The notes under the pieces were generated by a model that saw nothing but the letters and a program-made list of their open reading frames with translations, was not told where the DNA came from and searched no databases. This document shows positions 17,466-26,049 of a stretch of DNA of 64,000 nt, piece by piece; the stretch's first letter is position 1; every line of letters starts with the position of its first letter. This DNA is from Frankia sp. AiPa1 (GTDB taxonomy: Bacteria > Actinomycetota > Actinomycetes > Frankiales > Frankiaceae): assembly GCF_023243075.1 (NCBI RefSeq), contig NZ_JALKFZ020000176.1, positions 1 to 64,000 of the forward strand. Direction: 5' to 3'. The translations under genes were made by a program, and so were the position numbers.

Positions 17466-17568
17466 GCTTGGCCCGGCCCACCGTCCCGGTCCTCCCATAT
17501 CGCCGACCGGGCCGGGATCGGGCCCGGCCCAGCGCAGAACTGTCGTGCCGAGGCAATATCGTGGAGCG

Positions 17569-18975
17569 GTGGCTGTACTGACTCCCCGAGCGACCGACTT
17601 CCCGCGCTGGTACCAGGATGTGCTCGCCAAGGCCGAGCTGGCCGAGAACGGCCCCGTCCGCGGCACCCAGGTCATCCGACCGTATGGCTACGCGCTCTGG
17701 GAACGGATGCAGGCCGAGGTCGACGCCCGGATCAAGGCAGCGGGCGCGCAGAACGCATATTTCCCGCTGTTCATCCCGGAAAGCTACCTGCGCCGGGAGG
17801 CCGAGCATGTCGAGGGCTTCAGCCCGGAGCTCGCTGTCGTCACCATCGGCGGCGGGAAGGAGCTCGAGGAACCGGTCGTCGTCCGGCCCACCAGCGAGAC
17901 CGTGATCGGCGAGTACCTCGCCAAGTGGACCCAGAGCTACCGGGACCTGCCGCTGCTGCTCAACCAGTGGGCGAACGTCGTCCGCTGGGAGCTGCGTCCG
18001 CGGTTGTTCCTGCGTAGCAGCGAGTTCCTCTGGCAGGAGGGCCACACCGCGCACGCCGACGAGGCCGACGCCAGCGCCTACGCCCGCCGCATCGCGCTCG
18101 AGGTCTACCGCGACTTCCTGACGAGCGTCCTCGCGATCCCGGTGTACGTCGGGGTGAAGACCCGACGGGAGCGGTTCGCCGGCGCCACGAACACCATGAC
18201 CTGCGAGGGCATGATGGGCGACGGCAAGGCCCTGCAGATGGCCACCAGCCACGAGCTGGGCCAGAACTTCGCCCGCGCCTTCGACATCGATTTCCTCGGT
18301 GCCGACGGCGCCCGCCATCTCGCCTGGACGACGTCCTGGGGCTGCTCCACCCGCATGGTGGGCGGCCTGATCATGGCGCACGGGGACGACGGCGGCCTAC
18401 GCGTCCCGCCACGCCTAGCCCCCACCCAGGTGGTGGTGCTCCCGGTGCGTGACGATGAGGCCGTGGTGAGCGCGGCGCGGGAGCTGGTCTCCTCGCTCAC
18501 CGGCGCTGGCGTTCGCGTCCAGCTCGATGCCCGGCCCGGCCTGTCCTTCGGGCGACGGGTCACCGACGCCGAGATCAAGGGCATCCCCGTTCGGGTGGAG
18601 GTGGGCCCGCGCGATCTGGCCGCCGGCACCGCCACCCTGGTCCGCCGCGACATCTCCACCAAGACACCGGTCCCACTGGCCGAGGTCACCGTGCGCGTTC
18701 CGGCCCTGCTCGACGAGGTCCAGGCCGCTCTGTACGCCGAGGCCGTCCAGCTGCGCGAGAACCGCACCACGGACGTCACCACCATCGCCGACGCCGCGGC
18801 GGCCGCCGCGACCGGCTTCGCCCGCATCCCCTGGTCGACGGTGGGTGAAGAAGGTGAGTCACGCCTCGCCGAGGATGCCCTCACCATCCGCTGCCTACAG
18901 ACCGCCGACGGCGAGATCCCCACCCCCGGCGCCTCCGCCGACGACCTTTTCGCCCTGGTCGCCCGCTCCTACTGA
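17569..18975 (+). CDS. proS: Prolyl-tRNA synthetase, archaeal/eukaryotic type
   Basis: 468-aa class II synthetase that charges tRNA-Pro. Motif 2 is RWELRPRLFLRSSEFLWQEGH and motif 3 is TTSWGCSTRMVGGLI. The segment between them lacks the roughly 180-residue editing insertion of bacterial-type ProRS. The chain ends in Tyr (VARSY), as archaeal/eukaryotic-type enzymes do. GTG 17569 gives an N-terminus VAVLTPRATDFPRWYQDVLAKAEL matching the family; the longer ORF is a frame extension. Whether it is the only ProRS in the genome cannot be judged from this window. Confidence 0.93.
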   Translation: MAVLTPRATDFPRWYQDVLAKAELAENGPVRGTQVIRPYGYALWERMQAEVDARIKAAGAQNAYFPLFIPESYLRREAEHVEGFSPELAVVTIGGGKELEEPVVVRPTSETVIGEYLAKWTQSYRDLPLLLNQWANVVRWELRPRLFLRSSEFLWQEGHTAHADEADASAYARRIALEVYRDFLTSVLAIPVYVGVKTRRERFAGATNTMTCEGMMGDGKALQMATSHELGQNFARAFDIDFLGADGARHLAWTTSWGCSTRMVGGLIMAHGDDGGLRVPPRLAPTQVVVLPVRDDEAVVSAARELVSSLTGAGVRVQLDARPGLSFGRRVTDAEIKGIPVRVEVGPRDLAAGTATLVRRDISTKTPVPLAEVTVRVPALLDEVQAALYAEAVQLRENRTTDVTTIADAAAAAATGFARIPWSTVGEEGESRLAEDALTIRCLQTADGEIPTPGASADDLFALVARSY

Positions 18976-19440
18976 CGCCCTCCCGGCCCGGCACCCATCC
19001 GCGGCCCAGGCCCACCAGCCCCCAGGGGGCCCCGCCCCCCGCCCGGGGGGGGGGGGGCGGGGGGGAGGAACTGGCGACCCCCTGCCCCCCCCGGCCCCCC
19101 CCGCCGGCCCCCCCCCGCCCCCCCCGCCCCCCCCCCCCGGGGCGGGGGGGGGGGGGCCCCTGGGCACCATCCCCGGCGCCGGCCGCCGGCCGCCGGTCAC
19201 CCCGCAGGCGCAGTCTGCTCCCCGGTCCGGCCCGGCCCTCCGGTCCCGGCCGGACGGCCGGCGCACCCGCCGGTGGGGACCCACCCGGTCCTCGTCACCC
19301 GCGGCGCGCCCCGCGCAGAGCGTTAGCCGAAACGGGTCAGCGACATTGCGGTCGTTCCGCTGCCTTGCTAGCGTCACCAATGTCCCACCTGTCCGAAATC
19401 GTCATGACGTTTTGCCTTTCGCGCCCGCAGAACAGGTAGC
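18976..19440. other. Gap with extreme G/C homopolymers
   Basis: 465 bp with no gene. 19022-19160 is almost pure runs of C and G (up to about 14 in a row), partly self-complementary. The remaining 280 bp up to the ACP-GNAT gene become progressively less GC-rich (GTCATGACGTTTTGCC just before the start), where the cassette promoter probably lies. Confidence 0.6.
19022..19160. repeat. G/C homopolymer-rich low-complexity tract
   Basis: Consecutive poly-C and poly-G runs interspersed with a few other bases. Either a genuine slippage-prone, hairpin-forming tract or a sequencing/assembly problem; the same doubt applies to the poly-C at the window start. Confidence 0.85.
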
Positions 19441-20427
19441 ATGCTCCGACCAGACGAATTCGAACAGCTCGTTGCCGGCAGGCTCGGATTTCCTGGCTCC
19501 ACGGTGACCGCCGGCAGCCGACTGCACGCTGATCTCGGCCTCGATTCCTTCCGACTGCTCGATCTATGCCTTTACGTCACGGAACTGGGCACCGACCTTT
19601 CCGAGGCCAACTGGCTGGAGGTCGAGACCATCGGTGAGCTGTACGACCATTACCGCGCCGGGCGGCCCACCGATTCCGGCACCGCTCCGGCCGGCCAGGT
19701 CGCGACGGCCAGCGGGTCCGATGCGATGACGCCCGCGCCAGCGGCGGGAGTCGCACCGCTGGGATCTGTGGGACCGACAGCAGTGGGACCAGCAGCAGTG
19801 GGACCAGCGGCGACGCGGCCGGACGTGGGCATGACGGGCGCCGCCGGTCAGTCGCCGCCGCCACCCCGGCTCGCCGGGCGCTACCTGCGGCTGATGCCGG
19901 TGCTGCCGTCCTCCACGCCGTTTCTGTACGAGCTTGCCGTGACGCCCGACGTCGGCTTCCGCTGGCGCTACCGGGGATCCGTGCCGTCCTACCCACAGTT
20001 CGAGCAGGAGCTGTGGCAGGGTGTGCTGACGCAGTTCCTGATCGAGTCGGTTGAGTCGGGCCGGCCGGTGGGGCACGCCATCTGCTACAACCCGGAGTTC
20101 ACGCTCGGCTTCGCGTATGTCGGCGCGGCGGTGGCTGCCGACTACACCGGTTCCGGCCTCGCGGTCGAGGCGCTGGATCTTTTCGTGCGCTACATCTTTG
20201 ATATCTGGCCGTTTCGAAAACTTTACTTCGAGGTGCCGGAGTTCAACTATCCGCAGTTCTCCGGCGCCGACCGGGCGAATGCGGTGGGCGGTTCGCTCGA
20301 ACTCGAGGGACGCCTGCGCCGCCACGACTTCTACCGCGGCCGTTACTGGGATCGCCTGGTTCTCGCCGCCTATCGGGATGACCCGGACGGGCCGGACGGG
20401 CCGGACGGAACCGGCGACAGCCGTTGA
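19441..20427 (+). CDS. Acyl carrier protein-GNAT acyltransferase fusion
   Basis: 328-aa two-domain protein. Residues 1-77 form an acyl carrier domain: the phosphopantetheine attachment Ser is S36 in DLGLDSFRLLDL. Residues 78-138 are a low-complexity Ala/Pro/Gly linker containing a repeated VGPAA. From about 143 a GNAT N-acyltransferase domain follows (VAADYTGSGLAVEALDLFVRYIF supplies the cofactor-binding loop). A DGP repeat lies at the C-terminus. It is 75 bp ahead of the FAAL-like adenylating enzyme on the same strand. Inference: the partner ligase loads a fatty acid on S36 and the GNAT domain passes it to an unknown amine. Confidence 0.85.
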   Translation: MLRPDEFEQLVAGRLGFPGSTVTAGSRLHADLGLDSFRLLDLCLYVTELGTDLSEANWLEVETIGELYDHYRAGRPTDSGTAPAGQVATASGSDAMTPAPAAGVAPLGSVGPTAVGPAAVGPAATRPDVGMTGAAGQSPPPPRLAGRYLRLMPVLPSSTPFLYELAVTPDVGFRWRYRGSVPSYPQFEQELWQGVLTQFLIESVESGRPVGHAICYNPEFTLGFAYVGAAVAADYTGSGLAVEALDLFVRYIFDIWPFRKLYFEVPEFNYPQFSGADRANAVGGSLELEGRLRRHDFYRGRYWDRLVLAAYRDDPDGPDGPDGTGDSR

Positions 20428-20501
20428 CCACCGCGACCGTCCCCTGGTGCCTCGACCGTCCCGCCAAGGTCTGACCACCCGTCCAAGGAAAGCCGGCAAC
20501 G

Positions 20502-22160
20502 ATGGTCTATCTGCTGGATCGCATGAAACGCGCGAGCACGGGCCCGAACGGAGTGACGTTCCTCGCGCCGGACGGCGGTGAACGGGTCGGCTGGGCCGTG
20601 CTGCACAACGACGCCCGTCGCGTCGCTGCCGACCTGCAACAACGCGGGGTGCGGCCGGGGCGGCCCGTCGTCGTGCTGGCCGCGACCAGCCGCGCCACGG
20701 TGACCGCGGCGATGGCCGCCTGGCTTGCCGGCGGGAGCGTCACCATGGCCCCGACGCCGGCACGCACCGTCGGGCTCGCCCGGTATCTCGCCGACACCCG
20801 CGATCGCCTGCGTGCGCTCGGCGATCCGCTGGTGCTGGTCGGCGCCCCTTGGGAGCAGGCGATACCGATGCTGTCCGGCGGGTCCACATCGGTGGCTCCG
20901 CTGGCCGACGTGATCGCCGCACAGCCGGGCACGCCGTGGCGTCCACCGGCGCTGACCGTCGACGATCCGGCGATCCTGCAGCTCACCAGTGGCACGACCG
21001 GAGCGCCGAAGATCGCCCGGATCAGTCACGGCAACGTGGCCGCGAACATCGAGGGCATCCGGGTGGCGACCGGCCACGAGACGGTGCATGGCCGGATGCT
21101 GTCGTGGCTGCCGCTGTCCCATGACATGGGCCTGATCGGTGGGCTCATTCTGCCGATGGTGTGCGGGCGGTGCGACACCCTGCTGTCCTCCCCCGCCGAC
21201 TACCTCGCCCGGCCGGCGAGCTGGATGCAGCAGATCTCCCAACATCGCGTCACGAACACGGTCGGACCCAGCTCCGCCTACGCGGTGGCGGCCAGACTGC
21301 TGCGTGCCGGTCCGCGCCTGGACCTGTCCTGCCTGAGCTACGCCGTGTGCGGAGGCGAGCCGATCGATCCGGCCATCGTCGACGACTTTCTGGCCGCCGC
21401 GGGCGAGCACGGGTTCCACGCGGGCGCCTTCATGCCGGCCTACGGCCTGGCCGAGGCCACCGTCGCCGTCACCTTCTCGGCCCTCGGCCGCGGGCCGCGC
21501 TACGACACCGTCGACGCGGACGTCCTCGCCGCCGGCACCGCACGCCCGGTCCGTACCGACAGCTCGGAGGGCGACGGCGCCGTGATCGGGCGGACCCGAC
21601 GGCTCGTGCTGCTGGGCGAGCCGATCAACGGGCTGTCCGTGCGGGTGGTCGACCCCGACACCGAGACGGTGCTGCCCGAACGGACCGTCGGGGAGGTGCA
21701 GGTTCGCGGGACGTCGGTGGCGTGCTACCACGACGATCCGCGAGCGCCGGCCGACCTGCGTGCCCCGGACGTCTGGCTTGCGACCGGCGACCTCGGTTAT
21801 CTGGTGGACGGGGAGCTCGTCGTCTGCGGCCGACACAAAGATCTGATCATCCTCGGTGGACGCAACATCTATCCCGAGGAGGTGGAACGCGCGGCTGCCC
21901 GGGCGCCTGGCGTCCGTCTCGGCAACATCGTGGCCTTTCGCCACGACCGGCGCGGCCATCCAGGCGGCGAGGGGCTTGCCGTCGTCGTCGAGACCCGAAG
22001 GGATGATCATGCGTCTCTGGAACGGGCCGTCGCCGACGAGGTGCGCACCACGCTCGGGGTGGCGCCACACCAGGTGATCGTGGTGGGACCCGGGTCGGTG
22101 CCGAAGACCCCATCCGGCAAGGTGCAGCGCGCCGAGGCCCGCCGCAGGTTCGCCCGATGA
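20502..22160 (+). CDS. Fatty-acyl-AMP ligase-like adenylating enzyme
   Basis: 552-aa ANL-superfamily enzyme. The ATP-binding P-loop is LTSGTTGAPK, followed by the FAAL/FACL-typical WLPLSHDMGLIGGLI and AYGLAEATVAV. GDLGYLVDGELVVCGRHKDLIILGGRN is the A8 hinge and adenylate-binding region. PKTPSGKVQR carries the catalytic C-terminal Lys. The SHDMGLIGG and GRNIYPEEVE forms resemble fatty-acyl-AMP ligases that hand acyl-adenylates to carrier proteins rather than CoA. The immediate upstream ACP domain is the obvious acceptor. AAGGAAAG before ATG 20502 supports the start. It is coupled to the next gene (ATGA). Chain length specificity cannot be seen. Confidence 0.88.
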   Translation: MVYLLDRMKRASTGPNGVTFLAPDGGERVGWAVLHNDARRVAADLQQRGVRPGRPVVVLAATSRATVTAAMAAWLAGGSVTMAPTPARTVGLARYLADTRDRLRALGDPLVLVGAPWEQAIPMLSGGSTSVAPLADVIAAQPGTPWRPPALTVDDPAILQLTSGTTGAPKIARISHGNVAANIEGIRVATGHETVHGRMLSWLPLSHDMGLIGGLILPMVCGRCDTLLSSPADYLARPASWMQQISQHRVTNTVGPSSAYAVAARLLRAGPRLDLSCLSYAVCGGEPIDPAIVDDFLAAAGEHGFHAGAFMPAYGLAEATVAVTFSALGRGPRYDTVDADVLAAGTARPVRTDSSEGDGAVIGRTRRLVLLGEPINGLSVRVVDPDTETVLPERTVGEVQVRGTSVACYHDDPRAPADLRAPDVWLATGDLGYLVDGELVVCGRHKDLIILGGRNIYPEEVERAAARAPGVRLGNIVAFRHDRRGHPGGEGLAVVVETRRDDHASLERAVADEVRTTLGVAPHQVIVVGPGSVPKTPSGKVQRAEARRRFAR

Positions 22161-22639
22161 GCCGCCTTCCCCCCGCCCGGCAAGCTCCGTCCGGTGCCGG
22201 ACTGCCGGGCGACGATCTGCACGCGGCCGAGGACGCACAGGTCGCCGCCCACGTCAGCGGGCTCGCCGACCGCCTTTATCACGCCTGGGCCCAGCCGGAC
22301 CCGGTCCTGCGGAGCCGGCAGCTCGCCGAGTGCTGCGTCGCCGGCGTGAGCTATGCGAACCCGTTGGGCGCGGCGGTCGGCGTCGAGCGGTTCAGCGATC
22401 TGATCGGCGAGTTCCTCGCGCCCTATCCGGGATACCGCCCGTTGCGCACCAGTGCCGTCGACGTGCATCACGACCGCGCCCGCTGGGAATGGGGGCTGCG
22501 CGACAGCATCGGCCAGATCGTGCTCGCGGGCCTGGACGTGACCACGTTCGACGCGGAGGGCCTGGTGTCCATCAGCACCTTCTTCGGTCCGCCGCCCCGG
22601 CTGACCTCGACCATCACCTACGGCAGCACGCTGACCTGA
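22157..22639 (+). CDS. SnoaL-like (NTF2-fold) protein
   Basis: 160-aa protein with the layout of the SnoaL/NTF2-like alpha+beta barrel: an N-terminal helix (SGLADRLYHAWAQPD), the YANPLGAAVGVERFSDLIGEFL segment, then strands (RARWEWGLRD, IVLAGLDVTTFDAEGLVSISTFFGP). The family includes small cyclases, isomerases and binding proteins with an internal cavity. Its ATG overlaps the ligase stop by four bases, so the two are translated together. A role in modifying or carrying the acyl product is inference from position. Confidence 0.8.
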   Translation: MSRLPPARQAPSGAGLPGDDLHAAEDAQVAAHVSGLADRLYHAWAQPDPVLRSRQLAECCVAGVSYANPLGAAVGVERFSDLIGEFLAPYPGYRPLRTSAVDVHHDRARWEWGLRDSIGQIVLAGLDVTTFDAEGLVSISTFFGPPPRLTSTITYGSTLT

Positions 22640-22743
22640 CCTGACCTGACCCGGCCTGCGACCCCTGTCCGATCTCGGCGCACCGGTATTCCCACCGGCG
22701 TCCAACCGTGCCTTTCGGCACCGACCCCACTCAGGAGGACACC

Positions 22744-23172
22744 TTGCCCCGGACCCGCACCGCACTGCGAACCGCGGCCATCGGCGCCACGGGCACCATG
22801 GCAGCGGCCTTCCTCGGCACGGCCACACCCGCGTCCGCCGTGACACCTGTCGGCGCGACCGGATGCAACGTCACCGCCTGGCCGCCCACCGGAGGCTCGA
22901 CCGTTTTCGGCAACGGCTCGGTCACCTGCACCACCTGGTACAGCGGCTCGATCACGATCACCAACCAGCTGCGCAAATACGCGAACGGGAAGTGGTCGAG
23001 CGTCGGCGAGCCCGTCAGCAAGCAGTTCTGGGGCGGCACGGGAGTCGGTGACGGCGCATCGATCCCCTGCGGCATCTTCGGTACCCAGAGCCAGTTCAAG
23101 ACGCTGACCACCGCGAAGGTGGACGGGGCGACCGCCTCGGACGCCTCCGGAGCCGCCGGCTACTCCTGCTGA
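22744..23172 (+). CDS. Small secreted four-cysteine protein
   Basis: 142 aa from a TTG start at 22744, chosen because AGGAGGACACC lies directly before it; the upstream ATG would place that Shine-Dalgarno inside the coding region. The N-terminus is a Sec signal peptide with a likely cleavage after ATPASA near residue 31. The mature domain, about 110 residues, is rich in Thr/Gly/Ser and aromatic residues. It has four Cys (GCNVT, VTCTT, PCGIF and the C-terminal YSC), suggesting two disulfides. No family recognised. It lies about 100 bp after the SnoaL-like gene. Confidence 0.75.
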   Translation: MPRTRTALRTAAIGATGTMAAAFLGTATPASAVTPVGATGCNVTAWPPTGGSTVFGNGSVTCTTWYSGSITITNQLRKYANGKWSSVGEPVSKQFWGGTGVGDGASIPCGIFGTQSQFKTLTTAKVDGATASDASGAAGYSC

Positions 23173-23246
23173 CGAGCGCTCTGGGCGGTCTCACCCGCAC
23201 GGGTGTGCCCGTACCAGCGGTGTATCAACACCCATCGCGGCGCCGT

Positions 23247-23275
23247 CCGTCCGCCCCACGGGCGCGGGCGGACGG
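23247..23275. terminator. Hairpin between convergent genes
   Basis: Perfect 10-bp inverted repeat CCGTCCGCCC / GGGCGGACGG with a 9-base loop, lying between the convergent secreted-protein and UMP-kinase genes. Probable bidirectional terminator; no U-tract. Confidence 0.55.
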
Positions 23276-23313
23276 TGCCGGCAGGCGGGCGCCATCACCC
23301 CCCGCGGGGCGGC

Positions 23314-24114
23314 TCAGCCTACCGATTCGGTGGAGCCGGCCAGGGCCGCCGAGTTCGCGTCGCCGTCGACGCCGGTGCTGGTGATGACGGTGCCGCGGTG
23401 CTCACCCTGACAGATCGCCGTCATCGCGCCACGCTGCTCGATGTCGAAGATGTGCAGGGGAATACCAAAGTCGCGGGCGAGGATGAACGCCGACTGGTCC
23501 ATCACCCGCAGCCCACGACTGATCACCTCGTCGTAGCTGAGGTGGGAGAACCGCTGGGCGTCCGGGTTGACCTTCGGGTCGCTGTCATAGACGCCGTCGA
23601 CGCCGTCCTTGGCCGCCAGAACCGCGTCGGCACCGAGCTCGAGTGCCCGCTGGACCGCCGGGTAGTCGGTGGTGAGGAAGGGCTGCCCGTTGCCGCAGGC
23701 AAGAATGACGGTCGCGCCTTTTTCCAGCAGATGCGCGGCGCGGAGTCGAATATAGGGCTCGGCCACCGCGGGTACCGGCACAGCGGTCATCACCCGCAGG
23801 TTGTCCTCGCCGAGGGCGGTCAGTTTGCCGCGCAGCAACAGGCTATTGATCACCGTGCCGAGCATGCCGATGTTGTCGGCTTCGACCCGGTCGATACCCC
23901 AGCGTTCTGACTGGTTGCCGCGGAAAAGATTTCCTCCGCCCACGACGATGGCCACCTCGACGCCGGACTGGCGTACGGCAATAATTTCCCGGGCGAGATG
24001 CTCCAGCGCACCGGAGTCGAACCCGAATTCCTCGGCACCGGCAATTGCCCGACCGCTCAGCTTCACGACCACCCGACGGTATTTGGCCACAGTCTCCCGC
24101 TTCCCCTTTTCCAT
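23314..24114 (-). CDS. UMP kinase-like protein (PyrH paralogue)
   Basis: 266-aa amino-acid-kinase-fold protein. Residues 12-30 (RVVVKLSGRAIAG) and VVGGGNLFRGNQ form the nucleotide and UMP sites. ACGNGQPFLTTDYPAV and DGVDGVYDSDPKVNPDAQRF follow the PyrH pattern. Several usually conserved positions differ (LSGRA for LSGEA, GNGQPF for GTGNPF), and it is a solitary gene instead of lying in rpsB-tsf-pyrH-frr. It is therefore probably a second, divergent UMP kinase. AGGA seven bases before ATG 24114 supports the start. The physiological substrate is uncertain. Confidence 0.85.
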   Translation of the reverse strand: MEKGKRETVAKYRRVVVKLSGRAIAGAEEFGFDSGALEHLAREIIAVRQSGVEVAIVVGGGNLFRGNQSERWGIDRVEADNIGMLGTVINSLLLRGKLTALGEDNLRVMTAVPVPAVAEPYIRLRAAHLLEKGATVILACGNGQPFLTTDYPAVQRALELGADAVLAAKDGVDGVYDSDPKVNPDAQRFSHLSYDEVISRGLRVMDQSAFILARDFGIPLHIFDIEQRGAMTAICQGEHRGTVITSTGVDGDANSAALAGSTESVG

Positions 24115-24595
24115 CGTGCGATCCTAACGCGCCGGACACCATTTTCGATCATGGGTCAAACGATCATGAACCTCGCCGGTGCTGGGTACACGGTAGAGCA
24201 CTGGGGCCCGACCTTCGCCGACCGTCCCGCCCGGCGCGAACACCCTTCTCGATCACCGCGGCGCCTCCACCACGGCCGACCGACCGGAAACCGTGATACC
24301 GGGACATATCGTGTCAGAGCGCGCAGCCCGCCCGATTGTCACCATCCGGCCCGCACGAGGCCAGGCCGGACTCCGGTCTCGACCCCTGGGTCCGCGCGGA
24401 TCGCCACCTCACACCCGCAGCGCAGCCAGGCCGGTCGCGACCGGTCACCTCGACGCGACCCACCCATACCTCCCGCATCCCTACTGCGACATCACCTGCG
24501 ACGACACCGCGCATGCCACTTCCGTTACCGGCAATTCACCCCAACATCTAGACAGAGAGCTCTCAAAGTTGAGATTTTGTTGTTCTGCAGGTGTC
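24115..24595. other. Gap upstream of the UMP-kinase paralogue
   Basis: About 480 bp, lower GC than the surroundings, with no gene, hairpin or repeat that I can support. It borders the decayed gene patch on the right. Confidence 0.5.
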
Positions 24596-24780
24596 TCATT
24601 CGCGGACGAGGTCGTCGAACATCTGATCCAAGTCGCTCCACGTGGGTGTAGCCGAACGAGGCTGGGCGACTGGCTTTCGATCGAGAACGGTGACTCGCAC
24701 CGCGATGTGCCATAGCTGATCGGGCAGCCAGTTTGGCAGGTCAGAGGCACCGCTGTCGCACGAAGTGAGCTCCTGGCGTG
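24596..24780 (-). pseudogene. C-terminal remnant of an unknown protein
   Basis: On the minus strand an open stretch of about 60 codons ends at the TGA at 24596-24598 and reads like real protein (SDLPNWLPDQLWHIAV, then SDLDQMFDDLVRE at the end). It has no usable start codon and is closed by a stop a few codons further upstream, so it looks like a truncated 3' end. It overlaps the start of the divergent broken gene at 24778. Family unknown. Confidence 0.45.
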
Positions 24781-25870
24781 ACGAACGACACGTTCACTGA
24801 TCTCACCGAGCCGACTCCCTTCCAGAGCCTCCTCATCGCCCACGTCGGCGCGGGGAACACGGCGAGCAACATCCTCGACACGGTAACCGGAATCCATCTC
24901 AAACGGGATGTGCGGGCCGAAAGGCACGGCACCAGGATCAGCGGCGAGACTGCGCTTTCTACTTCGACGCCGCATCGACCAGTGGTCGCCACTTCGAGGC
25001 TACGATCCACAGTCGGGGTTCCGTCATCGGGAAACTCGACTGCGAGGTCGTCAGGCCCGCAGTCGGCAGTGACGACTGGCCGTCACAGGTACATCTGGCA
25101 GACGAGACCCTGAGCTCTTCGGCAGAGTTCTAAAGCTTCTCCAAGATCCGGATCTCGTCACCGTCCATACGATTCCGGCCACACCCTCGCCGGCGGAGTC
25201 CTCTACAGCTCCCAGGTACCGCGATATTCCGTTCTCCAACTGGACCTGGGGCTCTCCAACTGGACCTGGGGCGATTTTAGCGAGTATGACATTTTCCGGG
25301 AGAAGCCAAAGCAGAAACCCCTGCGGACGGCCAAGCCTGGTTCCGGAAGATCACTGTTCGACTGGGTCGTACCTCGCCGGCCCATCGAGCGCCCCAGAAC
25401 CGGGTGGCTGGCCTGCGACGACGGCGCGATGGAGGTCGCCGACTTTGTTCATCTGGATCTGGCAGGCAAGCGGCCGGTCCTCACCTTGCTGCACGTAAAG
25501 GGTGCTGCCAGCACCAGCTCTGGCCGTCGACTGTCCGTTGCGTCGTATGAGGTCGTAACAAGTCAGGCGGTGAAGAACCTGCGACATCTGGAAAGCGAAC
25601 TGCTACGAGAGGCATTGACCCGAGGAAGGAAGCGGGAGGCCAGCGCACATGTCTGGTATGACGGCAGGGCGGCGGACAGAGACGGATTTACCCGAGCGCT
25701 GCGGGGGCTGGGGCGCGGCTACGAGCGCCGGGTGGTCGTCCTGCAGCCACATTGTTCTCCGGGCAAAGTACGATCAGGCCCGCTCCGCTGCGGGCAGCGG
25801 GGACCGGAGAATTCTCCGGCAGCTCGACGCGCTTCTTCTCAGTGCCGACGCCAGGCCGCCGCATATGCGT
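24778..25870 (+). pseudogene. Frameshifted remnant of an unknown protein
   Basis: Protein-like sequence continues over about 1.1 kb but switches frame several times. It starts at GTG 24778 (VTNDTFTDLTEPTPFQSLLI). It continues in another frame at about 24935-25130 (FYFDAASTSGRHFEATIHSR, ending AEF-stop). A third frame, entering at about 25110, reads DPELFGRVLKLLQDPDLVTV. A 20-bp tandem duplication at 25234-25273 then shifts the frame; removing one copy fuses APRYRDIPFSNWTWG to DFSEYDIFREK. A further shift near 25750 joins RVVVLQPH to IVLRAKYDQARSAAG. The long intact part is 25429-25750 (ADFVHLDLAGKRPVLTLLHVK). No family recognised. Confidence 0.7.
25234..25273. repeat. 20-bp frame-breaking tandem duplication
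   Basis: Two adjacent copies of TCTCCAACTGGACCTGGGGC within the broken gene. Twenty bases is not a multiple of three, so the duplication shifts the frame; with a single copy the protein reads through. Confidence 0.85.
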
Positions 25871-25906
25871 CAGGGGCATGATCCTCAACCTCGGATCATG
25901 CCCCTG
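25871..25906 (-). terminator. Perfect 14-bp hairpin after tRNA-Pro
   Basis: Inverted repeat CAGGGGCATGATCC / GGATCATGCCCCTG with an 8-base loop, starting 8 bp beyond the 3' end of the minus-strand tRNA. Likely transcription terminator of the tRNA gene; it lacks a long U-tract. Confidence 0.75.
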
Positions 25907-25913
25907 ACCTGGG

Positions 25914-25987
<74 letters not shown>

Positions 25988-26049
25988 CGACCGAGGAGAA
26001 GCATACCCCGACGCGGCGGTAGAGCGATGGGTGGGGTGGCCCAGATTCG

